A DNA stretch of 20,298 bases from Flavobacteriales bacterium. GTDB lineage: Bacteria; Bacteroidota; Bacteroidia; Flavobacteriales_F; PHOS-HE28. The position numbers and the translations under genes were made by a program. Location of the stretch: assembly GCA_016703005.1 (NCBI GenBank), contig JADJCX010000003.1:1-20298 (forward strand), in the 5' to 3' direction. Positions 8,371-16,481 of the stretch are shown piece after piece. Each line of letters starts with the position of its first letter. Positions within the stretch are counted from its first letter, which is position 1. The notes under the pieces were generated by a model that searched no databases, was not told the origin of the DNA, and saw only the letters and a list, made by a program, of their open reading frames with translations.

Positions 8371-9087
8371 ATGCAACGCACCTTCCTGCCCTTCGCCCTC
8401 TTCCTTTCAACCCTGTTGCCGTTGGCGGCCCAGCCACAACCAGCGGCCGTGGAGCCGCCGCATATCGAGGTGACCGGTCGCGCCGAGATACAAGTGGTGC
8501 CCGACGAGATCCACATTTCCATTGAGCTGCGCGAGCGCGGTAGCGGCAAGGACAAGGTGAGCGTGGACAAACAGGAAGTGGAATTGAAGGACGCCGTGAA
8601 AGCCCTGGGCATCGACGGCGCCAACCTCACCCTCAGCGACGCCATGGCCGATCTGGTACCCAAGAAATTCCGGGACGATGATGTGATCGCGCGCAAGGGC
8701 TACATGCTGAAAGTGGCCGACGCCGAAATGGTGCGCAAGGTGTTCCTGGAACTGGACCGCTTGCAGATCGAGGATGCGTTCATCCACCACGTGTCGCACA
8801 GCAAGGAGGTGCAAATGCGCCGCGAACAACGCATCAAGGCGATCAAAGCCGCCAAGGAAAAAGCGGACTACTTGCTGGAGGCCATCGGTGAGAAAGCCGG
8901 TGCAGCAACGGAAGTGCGTGAAGTAGCCGACGCGGACTTCAGGGGCAACGTGCAGACGCGGCAGTTGTATGCGAACGAGCTCTCCGTCGGATACGTGGGC
9001 AGCGACTATCAGGAACTCGGTGTGGGCTTCTCGCGCATCACCATCAGCGCCGAGGTGTATGTGAAGTTCGGCATAGCGGCGCGGTAG
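8371..9087 (+). CDS. Exported SIMPL-domain (DUF541) protein
   Basis: An intact 238-residue protein from ATG 8371. Residues 1-20 are a signal peptide (MQRTFLPFALFLSTLLPLAA). The remainder is a SIMPL domain, a periplasmic or surface fold found in many Gram-negative bacteria: it opens with the family block PHIEVTGRAEIQVVPDEIHI, keeps the helix-forming DKVSVDKQEVELKDAVKALG, has the middle strand KGYMLKVADAEMV and the helix REQRIKAIKAAKEKADYLLE, and ends GFSRITISAEVYVKFGI. Biochemical function of the family is not settled; some members are linked to stress resistance. The frame extends upstream to 8182, but the signal peptide fixes the start. It is divergent from the T9SS gene at 8213 across 157 bases, and its stop lies 11 bases from the convergent membrane-protein gene. 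Confidence 0.85.
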   Translation: MQRTFLPFALFLSTLLPLAAQPQPAAVEPPHIEVTGRAEIQVVPDEIHISIELRERGSGKDKVSVDKQEVELKDAVKALGIDGANLTLSDAMADLVPKKFRDDDVIARKGYMLKVADAEMVRKVFLELDRLQIEDAFIHHVSHSKEVQMRREQRIKAIKAAKEKADYLLEAIGEKAGAATEVREVADADFRGNVQTRQLYANELSVGYVGSDYQELGVGFSRITISAEVYVKFGIAAR

Positions 9088-9097
9088 CCAACAGCGC

Positions 9098-9850
9098 TTA
9101 CGCGTCTTGCTCGACTTCGCCTTCGCTCAGCACCACCGCTCCGCCGTTGGCGATGACCTGCGCTGTGCTTGCCGGTGCCCGCTTCATCAACCCGCTGATG
9201 AAGAACACCACGGCGATCAACGCCACGGGCGCCAGCACGATCACGGTCCAGTAATCCAAGTTGCTGATCCGCAGCAGCTGGTACGCCTCGCCGAACAACC
9301 CCACCGCGCCCAGCGTAAGGCCGATACGTCCTACCGCCCGGCCACCCGTGCGATCGAAGAAGCCCAGCACACGCATACCCAAGCGCGAGAGCGCATGCGC
9401 CACAGCATATGCCGTCAGTATCTGCACGCACGTGCCCATGACAATGCTGAGACAGGCCATGCGCACGATCTGATCACGGCTACGCCCGAAGCGCAGGGCC
9501 AACAGGCCCAACGTGGTGAGCGCGATCCATGTGCCCACGAACGCTAGCACGCTGTTGATCATAATGATGAAGTACAGCGCCTGGAACAGGCCCGTGAGGA
9601 ACAGTAGGAACAGCGCCCCAACGCGCGCCTCTCGGGTCCATTCCCGGTGCCGGAAACCCACCAGCGCATCGTGCACATCGGTGTTGCGCAGGCGTTGCCC
9701 GCTCTCCCGCACCCACCGTTCGGCGCGCGCGATCAAGGCGGAATAGCGCAATTCCAGCAGTACCAATAGCAACCCCAGCAGCAGCATCGGGAATGCGATG
9801 AGCTGGACGAGTCCCGCATCGGGGGAGCCAGCTGAAATAAAGGCGTTCAA
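9098..9850 (-). CDS. Multi-pass membrane protein of unknown function
   Basis: A 250-residue frame with about six hydrophobic segments: LIAFPMLLLGLLLVLLEL (around residue 20), VGALFLLFLTGLFQALYFII (80), SVLAFVGTWIALTTLGLLAL (105), MACLSIVMGTCVQILTAYAV (135), IGLTLGAVGLFGEAYQLL (180) and VIVLAPVALIAVVFFISGLM (210). The ends are polar and the C-terminus is acidic (SEGEVEQDA). No family is recognised. The frame starts at a TTG (9850); an ATG at 9860 lies one base out of frame and may be the true start if a base is missing. It lies 84 bases downstream of nuoF on the same strand, where nuoG would normally be, so it may be transcribed with the nuo genes without being a complex I subunit. Confidence 0.65.
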   Translation of the reverse strand: MNAFISAGSPDAGLVQLIAFPMLLLGLLLVLLELRYSALIARAERWVRESGQRLRNTDVHDALVGFRHREWTREARVGALFLLFLTGLFQALYFIIMINSVLAFVGTWIALTTLGLLALRFGRSRDQIVRMACLSIVMGTCVQILTAYAVAHALSRLGMRVLGFFDRTGGRAVGRIGLTLGAVGLFGEAYQLLRISNLDYWTVIVLAPVALIAVVFFISGLMKRAPASTAQVIANGGAVVLSEGEVEQDA

Positions 9851-9934
9851 GAGAGATCATCGCAGCGGAACGAACGACCAAAGTACCCCGCTGCGAGCAG
9901 GTGGCAAGCGGTTGTTGGAAAGATGGAGGAAGAA

Positions 9935-11293
9935 CTACGCGTACATCTTCACCGCCTTCCGGAACGGCTCCTTCGCGAAGTGGTCGGGGTCCTTCACCTT
10001 GGTGGGGTACTTCACGTGGAACTCGAACTCGTCGCGGAAGTGGCGGATGGCTGATGCCACGGGCCATGCGGCATCGCCGAACGGGCAGATCGTATTGCCT
10101 TCGATCTTCCGCTGGATGTCCCACAGCAGGTCGATGTCCTCCATATGACCTGCACCGTGCTCTATGCGGTGCAACACCTTCTCCATCCAGCCGGTGCCCT
10201 CGCGGCACGGGCTGCATTGGCCGCAGCTCTCGTGGTGGTAGAAACGTGTGTGGTTCCACGTGCTCCGCACAATGCACGCGGTGTCGTTGTAGGCATAGAA
10301 ACCACCACTGCCGAGCATGCTGCCGCTGGCAAAACCGCCGTCGCTCAAGCTCTCGTAGCTCATCAGGCGCGGCTCTCCTTTCGCGGTCTTCAGGAAGAGT
10401 TCGCCGGGGATGATGGGCACGCTGCTACCGCCGGGCACCACTGCCTTCAACGGACGGCCGCCGCTGATGCCGCCGCAGTACTCATCGCTCATCAGGAACT
10501 CTTCGGCCGGTAGACTGAGGTCGATCTCATACACGCCGGGCTTGTTGATGTGCCCGCCCGCGCTGATCAGCTTGGTACCGGTGCTCTTGCCGATGCCGAG
10601 CTTGGCGTATTCCTCGCCGCCTTCGTTCACGATCGGCACCACGGCCGCAAGTGTCTCCACGTTGTTCACCACCGTGGGCGGTCCCATAAGCCTTTCACCG
10701 CCGGGAAGGGCGGCTTGATGCGTGGGTTACCACGTTTGCCTTCGAGACTTTCCAAAAGCGCCGTTTCCTCTCCGCAGATGTAGGCGCCCGCGCCGATGTG
10801 CACGTGCAGGTCGAGGTCGTAACCGCTACCGAGGATGTTCTTACCGAGCCAGCCCGCAGCATACGCTTCGGCGATCGCTTGCTCCAGGATCCGTGCAACG
10901 TAGAAGTACTCGCCGCGGATGTAGATGTAACTGAGGTTGGCGCCCAGCGCGAAGCTGCTGGTGATCATCCCTTCCACCAACAGGTGCGGAATGAACTCCA
11001 TCAGGTAGCGGTCCTTGAAGGTGCCGGGCTCGCTCTCGTCGGCGTTGCACACCAAGTGGCGTGGCACGCCGGGCGGCTTCGCGAGGAAGCTCCACTTCAA
11101 CCAGGGGGAAACCCGCACCACCGCGACCGCGCAATCCGCTCTTCTTCACTTCATCCACCACGGCCTCTGGTGTCATGGTCTTCAGTGCTTTCTCCACACT
11201 GCGATAACCTCCGTTCGCGCGGTAGCCTTCCAGTCCGCGGATGCCGGGCTTGCCGATGTGTTCGAGCAGAAGTTTGCGGCCCAGGAACCCCAC
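9935..11293 (-). CDS. nuoF: NADH-quinone oxidoreductase subunit F (frameshifted)
   Basis: NuoF binds NADH and FMN and carries a 4Fe-4S cluster (N3) in the peripheral arm of complex I. The conserved series is present in order across three frames: RANGGYRSVEKALKTM, the FMN loop GLRGRGGAGFP with KWSFLAKPPG, NADESEPGTFKDRYL, GAGAYICGEETALLESLEGK, PPTVVNNVETLA, the cluster cysteines ESCGQCSPCREGTGW and the distant Cys in NTICPFGDAAWP. Frame changes lie near 11105 (in the run coding FP-TG) and near 10685, where one G missing from a GGGG run exactly repairs GL-GPPT. About 450 residues, normal for the family. The start is uncertain: the only upstream in-frame start is GTG 11293, and the expected ATG before GRKLLLEH reads CTG, next to an abnormal GC-rich block. 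Confidence 0.92.
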
Positions 11294-11407
11294 CCCGCAC
11301 CCCCCCCAGCCCTGGCCGGCCCCGGCCCCGAGTTGCGAGCCGAGCGGCCGCCCGAGGCCCGCCGAGGCCCGGCCCGCGGCGCGCCCGGCCGCGGGTGGCT
11401 CCAGCGG
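11287..11407. other. Extreme GC-rich block between nuoE and nuoF
   Basis: By hand count 97 of the 110 bases 11291-11400 are G or C (about 88%), with runs of C and repeated GGCC, GCCCG and CCGCGG words, unlike the flanking coding sequence. It fills what is normally a few bases between nuoE and nuoF and abuts the altered nuoF start codon. No coding potential on the minus strand beyond nuoE read-through (Arg/Gly/Ala-rich). Confidence 0.7.
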
Positions 11408-11957
11408 TCAGTATAGTTCTGGCGTTTGTTCTCGGTGCGGCATCTGCTCGATCAGCGCATCGGCTTTCCGGCGTCAAGTGCTCGTGGAATTTGGCACCGC
11501 ATTGCAGCATCGGCGCATAGCCGCATGCACCGAGACATTCCACGGCTTTCAGCGTGAATAGGCCGTCCTTGGTGGTCTCGCCAACGTGGATGTTGAGGCG
11601 CTTCTCCAAGTGCGTGATCAGATCATCCGCCCCGCGCAACATGCACGGCGAAGTGCGGCACACTTCCAAATGGTACGTGCCGACAGGATGAAGATTGAAC
11701 ATCGAATAGAACGATGCCACCTAGTACACTTCGATGTGCTGGATGCCGAGCACTTGCGCCACGGCATCCATCGCGTTCACGCTCAGCCAGCCGTTGTTCT
11801 CGCTCTGCGCAATGTGCAGGATGGGCAGCAACGCGCTCTTGCTTTTCCCTTCCGGGTAACGCGCAATGATCGTGCGGCACTCGGCCAGCGCGGCTTCGCT
11901 GAAAGCGAACGGCGGAGTGCCTTCGCGAACGGTAACGGCTTTCACAGTGGCTCCCAT
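11408..11957 (-). CDS. nuoE: NADH-quinone oxidoreductase subunit E (in-frame amber and frameshift)
   Basis: NuoE is the thioredoxin-fold 2Fe-2S subunit (cluster N1a) of the NADH-dehydrogenase module. The ATG at 11957 overlaps the nuoD stop (TGATG). The N-terminal helical part ends in GWLSVNAMDAVAQVLG and HIEVY, then a TAG (11723-11721) stands where the family has Glu (VYEVASFY), and translation continues in the same frame with VASFYSMFNLHPVGTYHLEV. The cluster cysteines are CRTSPC near the centre and ECLGACGYAP later. A one-base shift near 11470 leads to the ending ADALIEQMPHREQTPELY and a TGA at 11410-11408. Length about 180 residues, typical. The stop differs by one base from a Glu codon and is probably a base error, but it could be a real nonsense mutation. 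Confidence 0.88.
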
Positions 11958-13194
11958 CACGCGTCTAGTTCGCCCGCAATTACGTTCATGCTGCTCATGG
12001 TGAGGATCGCATCGCTCAGCATGCTTCCCTTGATCATCTCCGGATAGGCTTGGTAATAAATGAAACACGGTCGGCGGAAGTGCAACCGCGCAGGCGTGCG
12101 GCCACCATCGCTCACCAAGTAGAACCCGAGTTCGCCATTGGCGCCTTCCACGCAGTGGTACACTTCGCCAACGGGCACATTGCTTTCGCCCATCACCATT
12201 TTGAAGTGGTAGATCAGCGCTTCCATCTCGTTGTACACTTCTTCTTTCGGCGGAAGCACCCACCCGGCACATCGGCGCTGAAGGTCTTCTTGTCCGGCAT
12301 CTTGTCCAGCTTTTCCACGCACTGGCGGATCATGCTCAGGCTTTCTTCATCTCCTGGCTCCGCACCATGAACCGATCGTGGGTGTCGCCACTTTCACCAA
12401 CGGGAATGATGAAGTCCAGGTCGTTGTACGAGCAGTACGGGTCGGCAACGCGCACATCGTAATCCACGCCGCAGGCCCGCAGGTTCGGACCGGTGAAACC
12501 ATAGGCCAATGCGCGTTCGCCGGAGAACGGACCACAGTTGATGGTGCGGTCCATGAAGATGCGGTTGCGCACCAACAGGTTCTCGAACTCCTGCAACTTG
12601 CCCGGGAAGACCTTGATGAACTGGCGCAGCTTTGCCCACGCCGCTTCGTTGAAGTTGCGCTCGAAGCCGCCTATGCGGCCCATGTTGGTGGTAAGGCGCG
12701 CGCCGCGAGACTCTTCGAAGATCTCGTAGATGGCTTCGCGCTGCTGGAAGATGTACGTGAAGCCGGTCAGCGCGCCGGTGTCCACGCCGATCACGCTGTT
12801 GCAGATCACGTGATCCGCAATGCGCGCCAGCTCCATCACGATGATGCGCAGGTAGTCAACCCGCTTCGGCGTTTCAATGCCGCAGAGCTTTTCCACCGTC
12901 ATATGCCAGCCCATGTTGTTGATGGGAGCACTACAGTAGTTCATGCGGTCCGTGAGCGGTGCGATCTGGTAGAACGGTCGACGCTCCGCCAACTTTTCGA
13001 AGGCGCGGTGGATGTAACCGATGGTCTGTTCCGCACTCCGGATCACCTCACCGTCGAGGGTGAGCACGTTCTGGAAAATGCCGTGTGTAGCGGGGGTGTG
13101 TGGGGCCAAGGTTCAGTGTGGTGAGCTCCTTGTGCTCGCCACTTTGCACCATGTCGTGCTGCCAGTAATCGGGTTTGACGATCGCTTTACTCAT
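11957..13194 (-). CDS. nuoD: NADH-quinone oxidoreductase subunit D (frameshifted)
   Basis: The 49-kDa-type subunit that helps form the quinone site next to cluster N2. ATG at 13194 overlaps the nuoC stop (ATGA). The protein starts MSKAIVKPDYWQHDM and then the family block LNLGPTHP-ATHGIFQNVLTL-DGEVI, broken by a frame change near 13095. Continuing blocks are GYIHRAFEKLAERRPF, DRMNYCSAPINNMGWHMTVE, RADH-type ARIADHVICNSVIGVDTGAL, INCGPFSGERALAYGFTGPN and GVDYDVRVADPYCSY. Further frame changes are near 12345 and 12265. The C-terminus has VPVGEVYHCVEGANGELGFY, ARLHFRRPCF and DAILTMSSMNVIAGELDA, with TGA at 11959. About 410 residues, normal length. It is a stand-alone NuoD, not fused to NuoC. Confidence 0.93.
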
Positions 13195-13700
13195 CGGCCG
13201 AACATGCTATCGTCTTTGTCTTCGCGCGTGGGGTCCTCCAGCGGGTAATCCTTGCGCAATGGGAAGGCCGGAAAGTCTTCCATGTTGAGAATGCGTTTCA
13301 AATTCGGGTGCCCGGTGAATTGGATACCGAAGAAATCCCACGCTTCGCGCTCCATCCAGTTCGCCGTATCCTGCGCATCAGTGAACGTCGGGAAGACGGG
13401 TTCCCTGAGCGGCACTTCGGCTTTCAGTCGGATGCGGTGGCCCTTGCGCATGCTTTGCAAGTGCATCACCAGTCCGAGCGTATCGCGCTCCGAGTAGTGC
13501 ATGCCACACATTGTCGTAAGGAAATTGAAGTCGAGCTGCTCTTTGCAGTGCTGCGCTACTTGGTGAAGGACTTTCTTGGTGGTGTTGATCACCAACATGT
13601 CGGCAATGCGCTCATGCGATAGGATGTCGGCACCGAACGCGGCGGTGAGCTGGTCGATCACCAGCTGATCACGATCGGCTTTTACAACGAAGGCGGGCAC
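13191..13700 (-). CDS. nuoC: NADH-quinone oxidoreductase subunit C
   Basis: The 30-kDa-type subunit of the complex I connecting module. An intact 169-residue frame with ATG at 13700 (MPAFVVKADRDQLVIDQLTA). The diagnostic signature is near residues 125-160: MEREAWDFFGIQFTGHPNLK, RILNMEDFPAFPLRKDYPLE. The central strands FNFLTTMCGMHY and LGLVMHLQSMRKGHRIRLKA fit the family. It starts 3 bases after the nuoB stop and its own TGA overlaps the nuoD ATG, so translation of B, C and D is probably coupled. It is the only nuo gene here that needs no frame repair. Confidence 0.95.
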   Translation of the reverse strand: MPAFVVKADRDQLVIDQLTAAFGADILSHERIADMLVINTTKKVLHQVAQHCKEQLDFNFLTTMCGMHYSERDTLGLVMHLQSMRKGHRIRLKAEVPLREPVFPTFTDAQDTANWMEREAWDFFGIQFTGHPNLKRILNMEDFPAFPLRKDYPLEDPTREDKDDSMFGR

Positions 13701-13703
13701 GCG

Positions 13704-14314
13704 TCAGTCGATCTTATAGGTCTTGAGCAGGTGCTCGTATTCCTTGCTGTAGCGGCGGCGCAAGCTCTCCTCCAACAAGCGCCCGGACTTCAGTATACCG
13801 TCGATCACCTGTTCCGGACGCGGTGGGCAGCCGGGGATGTACACATCGACGGGAATGATGCGATCGATGCCCTGCAGCACGCTGTACGTATCAAAGATGC
13901 CACCGCTGCTGGCGCAGGCACCCATGCTCAGCACCCACTTGGGCTCGGCCATTTGGGTGTACACATCGCGCAGCACAGGAGCCATCTTCTTGGCAATGGT
14001 GCCCATTACCATCAACAGGTCGCTTTGGCGCGGACTGAAACTGAGGCGTTCCATGCCGAGCGCGCGACATCGTAGTTGCTGGCCATGGTGGCCATGAACT
14101 CGATGCCACAACAACTGGTGGCGAAGGGCAGCGGCCAAAGACTGTTCTGGCGCGCGAGCCCTACCGCGTCCGCCAACTTTGGTGGCGAAGAAGCCAGCGC
14201 CTTCGTGCCCGTCTGGTGCGCGCACAATGGTGGGCTTGCCCAGTTCCGGACGGTCGCAAGCTGGTTGTCGGGCCGGGAAAACTCACGGCCATGCGGATCT
14301 TTTGTGAGTCCCAT
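13704..14314 (-). CDS. nuoB: NADH-quinone oxidoreductase subunit B (frameshifted)
   Basis: NuoB (PSST-type) holds 4Fe-4S cluster N2, the electron donor to quinone. ATG at 14314 gives MGLTKDPHGREFSRPDNQ. The N2 ligands are all present: the adjacent cysteines in LPFATSCCGIEFMAT, the Cys in VLSMGACASSGG and the Cys in VYIPGCPPRPEQVIDGIL. The block FSPRQSDLLMVMGTIAKKMA is also diagnostic. One frame change near 14060 joins ASNYDVAR to ALGMERLSFSPRQ. The 70 residues before the first cluster cysteines are partly unlike the family (a Pro/Ala/Ser stretch) and may contain compensating shifts near 14230. About 200 residues, typical. The start lies inside the end of nuoA. Confidence 0.93.
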
Positions 14315-14668
14315 TTCAATGCCCCCTTCTTGATCACGTAATAGAAACCCGCCAGCACAAAGCCGATGAACAGGAACATTTCGACCAGTCCCGGCAACCT
14401 GAGCGTCTTGAAGTTCACCGCCCACGGATAGAGGGAAGATCACTTCCACATCGAAGAGCACGAACAGGATGGCGATCAGGAAATACTTCACGCTGAACGG
14501 CGAGCGTGCATTACCATATTGTTCGATGCCGCACCCGAAGTTCTCATCCTTCACTTTGCCCGCGCGCTTGGGGCCGAGCCATGCCGCAGCCCGAGCCCAG
14601 CGCCCACGAAGCCCAAAGCAACGATCGTTTTGGATCGCTATAGGTATGTAGTCCTGTGGGGAATCCAT
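14308..14668 (-). CDS. nuoA: NADH-quinone oxidoreductase subunit A (frameshifted)
   Basis: NuoA is a three-helix subunit of the complex I membrane arm. ATG at 14668 gives MDSPQDYIPIAIQND, then in another frame IVALGFVGAGLGLRHG as helix 1, then LGPKRAGKVKDENFGCGIEQ and the family signature YGNARSPFSVKYFLIAILFV-LFDVEVIF. A further shift near 14435 leads to LYPWAVNF and helix 3, EMFLFIGFVLAGFYYVIKKG-ALKWD. Frame changes are near 14625, 14580 and 14435. The end is not visible: after ALKWD, where the family normally stops, the frame stays open to 14161 over nuoB. A stop codon has probably been lost by a base error. It is the first gene of the nuo run and lies 105 bases after the SiaB-like gene. 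Confidence 0.88.
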
Positions 14669-14773
14669 GGGTCCGGTTTCGGCGCCGCTAAGAAAGGCGA
14701 TCCAGCAACAGCCCCGAACAGTGACCGCCTCCATCCGTTGACCGCCGACCGGGTAAAATCGGACAGCGGTGGA

Positions 14774-15272
14774 TCAAATGTGGATCATCAGCGTCACGAA
14801 ACTGCCCTGGACCATCTCCTGCTCGGCGCACTGCACCACCCCGCCACCCGAGCGCAATAAATCCAAGAGGCCCAAGCCAGGAGCGGGTTGGCCGTTGGCT
14901 TTGGCCAAAAGCCCTTCACGGTACTTGCGCGATCGTTCCATGGGGCTCATCGCATTCTTGCGGTCCACCGATGCGGAAAGTTCCTGGCTTGGTCAGGTGA
15001 CATGAGCATCCCGATGGCGAGTTGACCCCGGTTCCGTTCGACCCGATCGCCACTATGCACTTTTCCTCTTCGGGACCACGCAACTCATCGATCAGTTCGC
15101 TGGCCGTTAACAGCGCTCGTGAAAGGGCGCTGGCCTTTCGGGCCGATCGTCCACCCCTTCTCTACCATACGTACCAAGGCTTGGACAATGGTCGGCAACA
15201 ACGTGCCTTTGTACGCGAGCACCACCCTTGGTCAAGGACCGTGCGGTGCAACCCATCGGTAGCATCTTCCAT
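14774..15272 (-). CDS. SiaB-like (DUF6272) domain, second copy (frameshifted)
   Basis: The reconstructed frame runs MEDATDGLHRTVLDQG, VVLAYKGTLLPTIVQALVRM, VEKGWTIGPKGQRPFTSALL, TASELIDELRGPEEEKCIVA and IGSNGTG, then SPMERSRKYREGLLAKANGQ, PAPGLGLLDLLRSGGGVVQC and ends GSFVTLMIHI (TGA at 14776). The order strand-helix-strand, then GLGLLDLLR, then a final strand matches the DUF6272/SiaB fold, a GHKL-related kinase or switch protein. Compared with copy one, the N-box E-x-x-x-N-x-x-x-H is reduced to SELIDELRG with no Asn or His, so ATP binding is doubtful. Frame changes lie near 15215, 15110, 15020 and 14970. ATG 15272 is a possible own start, but the frame is continuous with copy one. It lies directly upstream of nuoA. 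Confidence 0.6.
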
Positions 15273-15834
15273 TTCGCGCACGCCCACGGCACCGGTCGGA
15301 AGTACGCTCACCTGCAAATTGAACAGGCTGGACAGGTCGTCCTGCCGCACCACGCTGTGCATCAGGTCGCGTCCGCTGCGCCGCGCCATTTCGATCAGGC
15401 CGAGCCCGGCGCCTCCTCGATCGCTCACTTTGTTCCCCTGCAGCCGCTCCAGAAAGAGTTCCTTCAACTGTCCCTTGCTGCGGCCGTGCAGGTCGCCCAT
15501 GATCTGCATCACGCGCGCTTCGTCCTCGTTGCGCATGGCATTCGTAGTGGCTACCGTGAAGCCTTCATCCCCTCCGCGCATCAGCATGAACGACCGGTCG
15601 GCGGCCGTGCTTTTGACCACCGGAACACCATGCCGGATAACATTCTGGTAGGCTTCCACCATGACGAACGCAAGCCGGTTCCGGACATCGCGGCGGCTTG
15701 GTCAGCCCAGCCGCGGCTTCACTCAGGGCGATGAGGTCGGCGGAGTGCTCGCCGCGGAAACGACCGGCATGGATGAATGCACAGCGATCGTTCCCGAAGG
15801 CCTCGTACAACGTATGGGCCGTATCGATCCGCAT
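15273..15834 (-). CDS. SiaB-like (DUF6272) protein kinase domain, first copy (frameshifted)
   Basis: ATG at 15834 gives MRIDTAHTLYEAFGNDRCAF, IHAGRFRGEHSADLIALSEA, then after one shift near 15690 RDVRNRLAFVMVEAYQNVIR-HG. The E-x-x-Q-N-x-x-x-H helix is the N-box of the SiaB/GHKL ATPase fold. It continues SFMLMRGGDEGFTVATTNAM, MQIMGDLHGRSKGQLKELFL, the G-box-like KVSDRGGAGLGLIEMARRSG and the last strand LFNLQVSVLP. Size (about 187 residues) and motif order fit DUF6272; Pseudomonas SiaB is a kinase acting on the anti-sigma-antagonist-like SiaC in a c-di-GMP and aggregation pathway. No SiaC, SiaA or SiaD gene is in the window. The reading frame passes into a second copy without a stop. It is divergent from the HD/ppk1 genes. 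Confidence 0.65.
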
Positions 15835-15847
15835 TCCTCGGTACGGC

Positions 15848-15855
15848 CAAATATA
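15848..15855 (-). promoter_or_regulatory. Candidate Bacteroidota -7 promoter box
   Basis: Minus-strand TATATTTG matches the Bacteroidota -7 consensus TAnnTTTG exactly, in the 84-base divergent gap upstream of the SiaB-like gene. No TTG is found at the usual -33 distance, and the implied leader before ATG 15834 would be only about eight bases, so support is limited to the -7 match and its place. Confidence 0.35.
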
Positions 15856-15918
15856 TCCGGGGCCGCACAGCTCGTTGGTCGATCACTTTACACGTGCCCG
15901 ATACATTAGGCGACCGGC

Positions 15919-16481
15919 ATGGTGAACGAGGCATCGATCCAGAAGGCACGACTTCATGTGCGTCGTTGGTTCGCCGAGCGGATGCCTTCCTATCTGGTCT
16001 TCCACGATCGGGACCATACGCTCTCCGTTACACGCACGGCGCTTGCCATTGGGCGTGCCAGCGGTGTCGGTCCGCATGAATTGTTGCTGCTCGAATTGGC
16101 GGGGCCGTCCTGCGATGGGCTACGCCCGGAAGCGGAAGGGTCATGAAAAAGAAAGTGCGCGTCTTGCGCTTGCCTTTCTGAAGAAGTACGGCGTGTCGAC
16201 ATCCGATCAATTGCGCGTTCGTGCGTCGATCATGGCGACACGTGCGGTTACGGAGCCGAGGGGTTGCTGCAGCAGGTGCTCCGCGATGCCGATCAATCGA
16301 AGGCCGGGCAACCTGATTTTCTGGAGAAGAGCGAACGATTGCGCGATGAGCTTTCACATCTGCAACTGAAGCACCAAGGCGCAAAGGCTTGGCTGAAAAC
16401 GAACACGCTTATCTGCAGAACCACCGCTTCCACACGGCGTATGCGTCAAACGCTACGGCCCCCAGAAAGTGGTCAATCTGA
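15919..16481 (+). CDS. HD-domain phosphohydrolase (frameshifted)
   Basis: A metal-dependent HD-type hydrolase of the Bacteroidota family that reads 'lpxYLxyHdxxHT'. ATG 15919 starts MVNEASIQKARLHVRRWFAE, followed by RMPSYLVFHDRDHTLSVTRT (first His ligands) and GPHELLLLELA. The HD motif itself is spoiled: the DNA near 16105-16120 reads AVL-(gap)-D-GYARKRKGHEKES, where the family has LLHDVGY, so bases are missing. Then LALAFLKKYGV, SIMATRAV, VLRDADQS (the late Asp ligand), FLEKSERLRDEL and the closing ENEHAYLQNHRFHTAYA. Frame changes are near 16110, 16262 and 16392. The raw frame stops at 16479, but adding one G at 16445 gives AYAVKRYGPQKVVNLKELRQ, the normal family ending, in the same frame as PPK1. 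Substrate unknown, possibly a nucleotide. Confidence 0.65.

Noticed and set aside
69..9914. Shared 13-base word GGTGGCAAGCGGT at about 70 and 9900
   Set aside because: It is a single short match without extended similarity, inverted arms or other signs of an attachment site.
9480..10277. 265-codon minus-strand frame overlapping nuoF and the membrane-protein gene
   Set aside because: It is a shifted reading of nuoF joined to a shifted reading of the membrane protein; both true frames carry the recognisable sequence.
12378..13124. 248-codon plus-strand frame opposite nuoD
   Set aside because: It is antisense to the well-conserved nuoD and has no family features.
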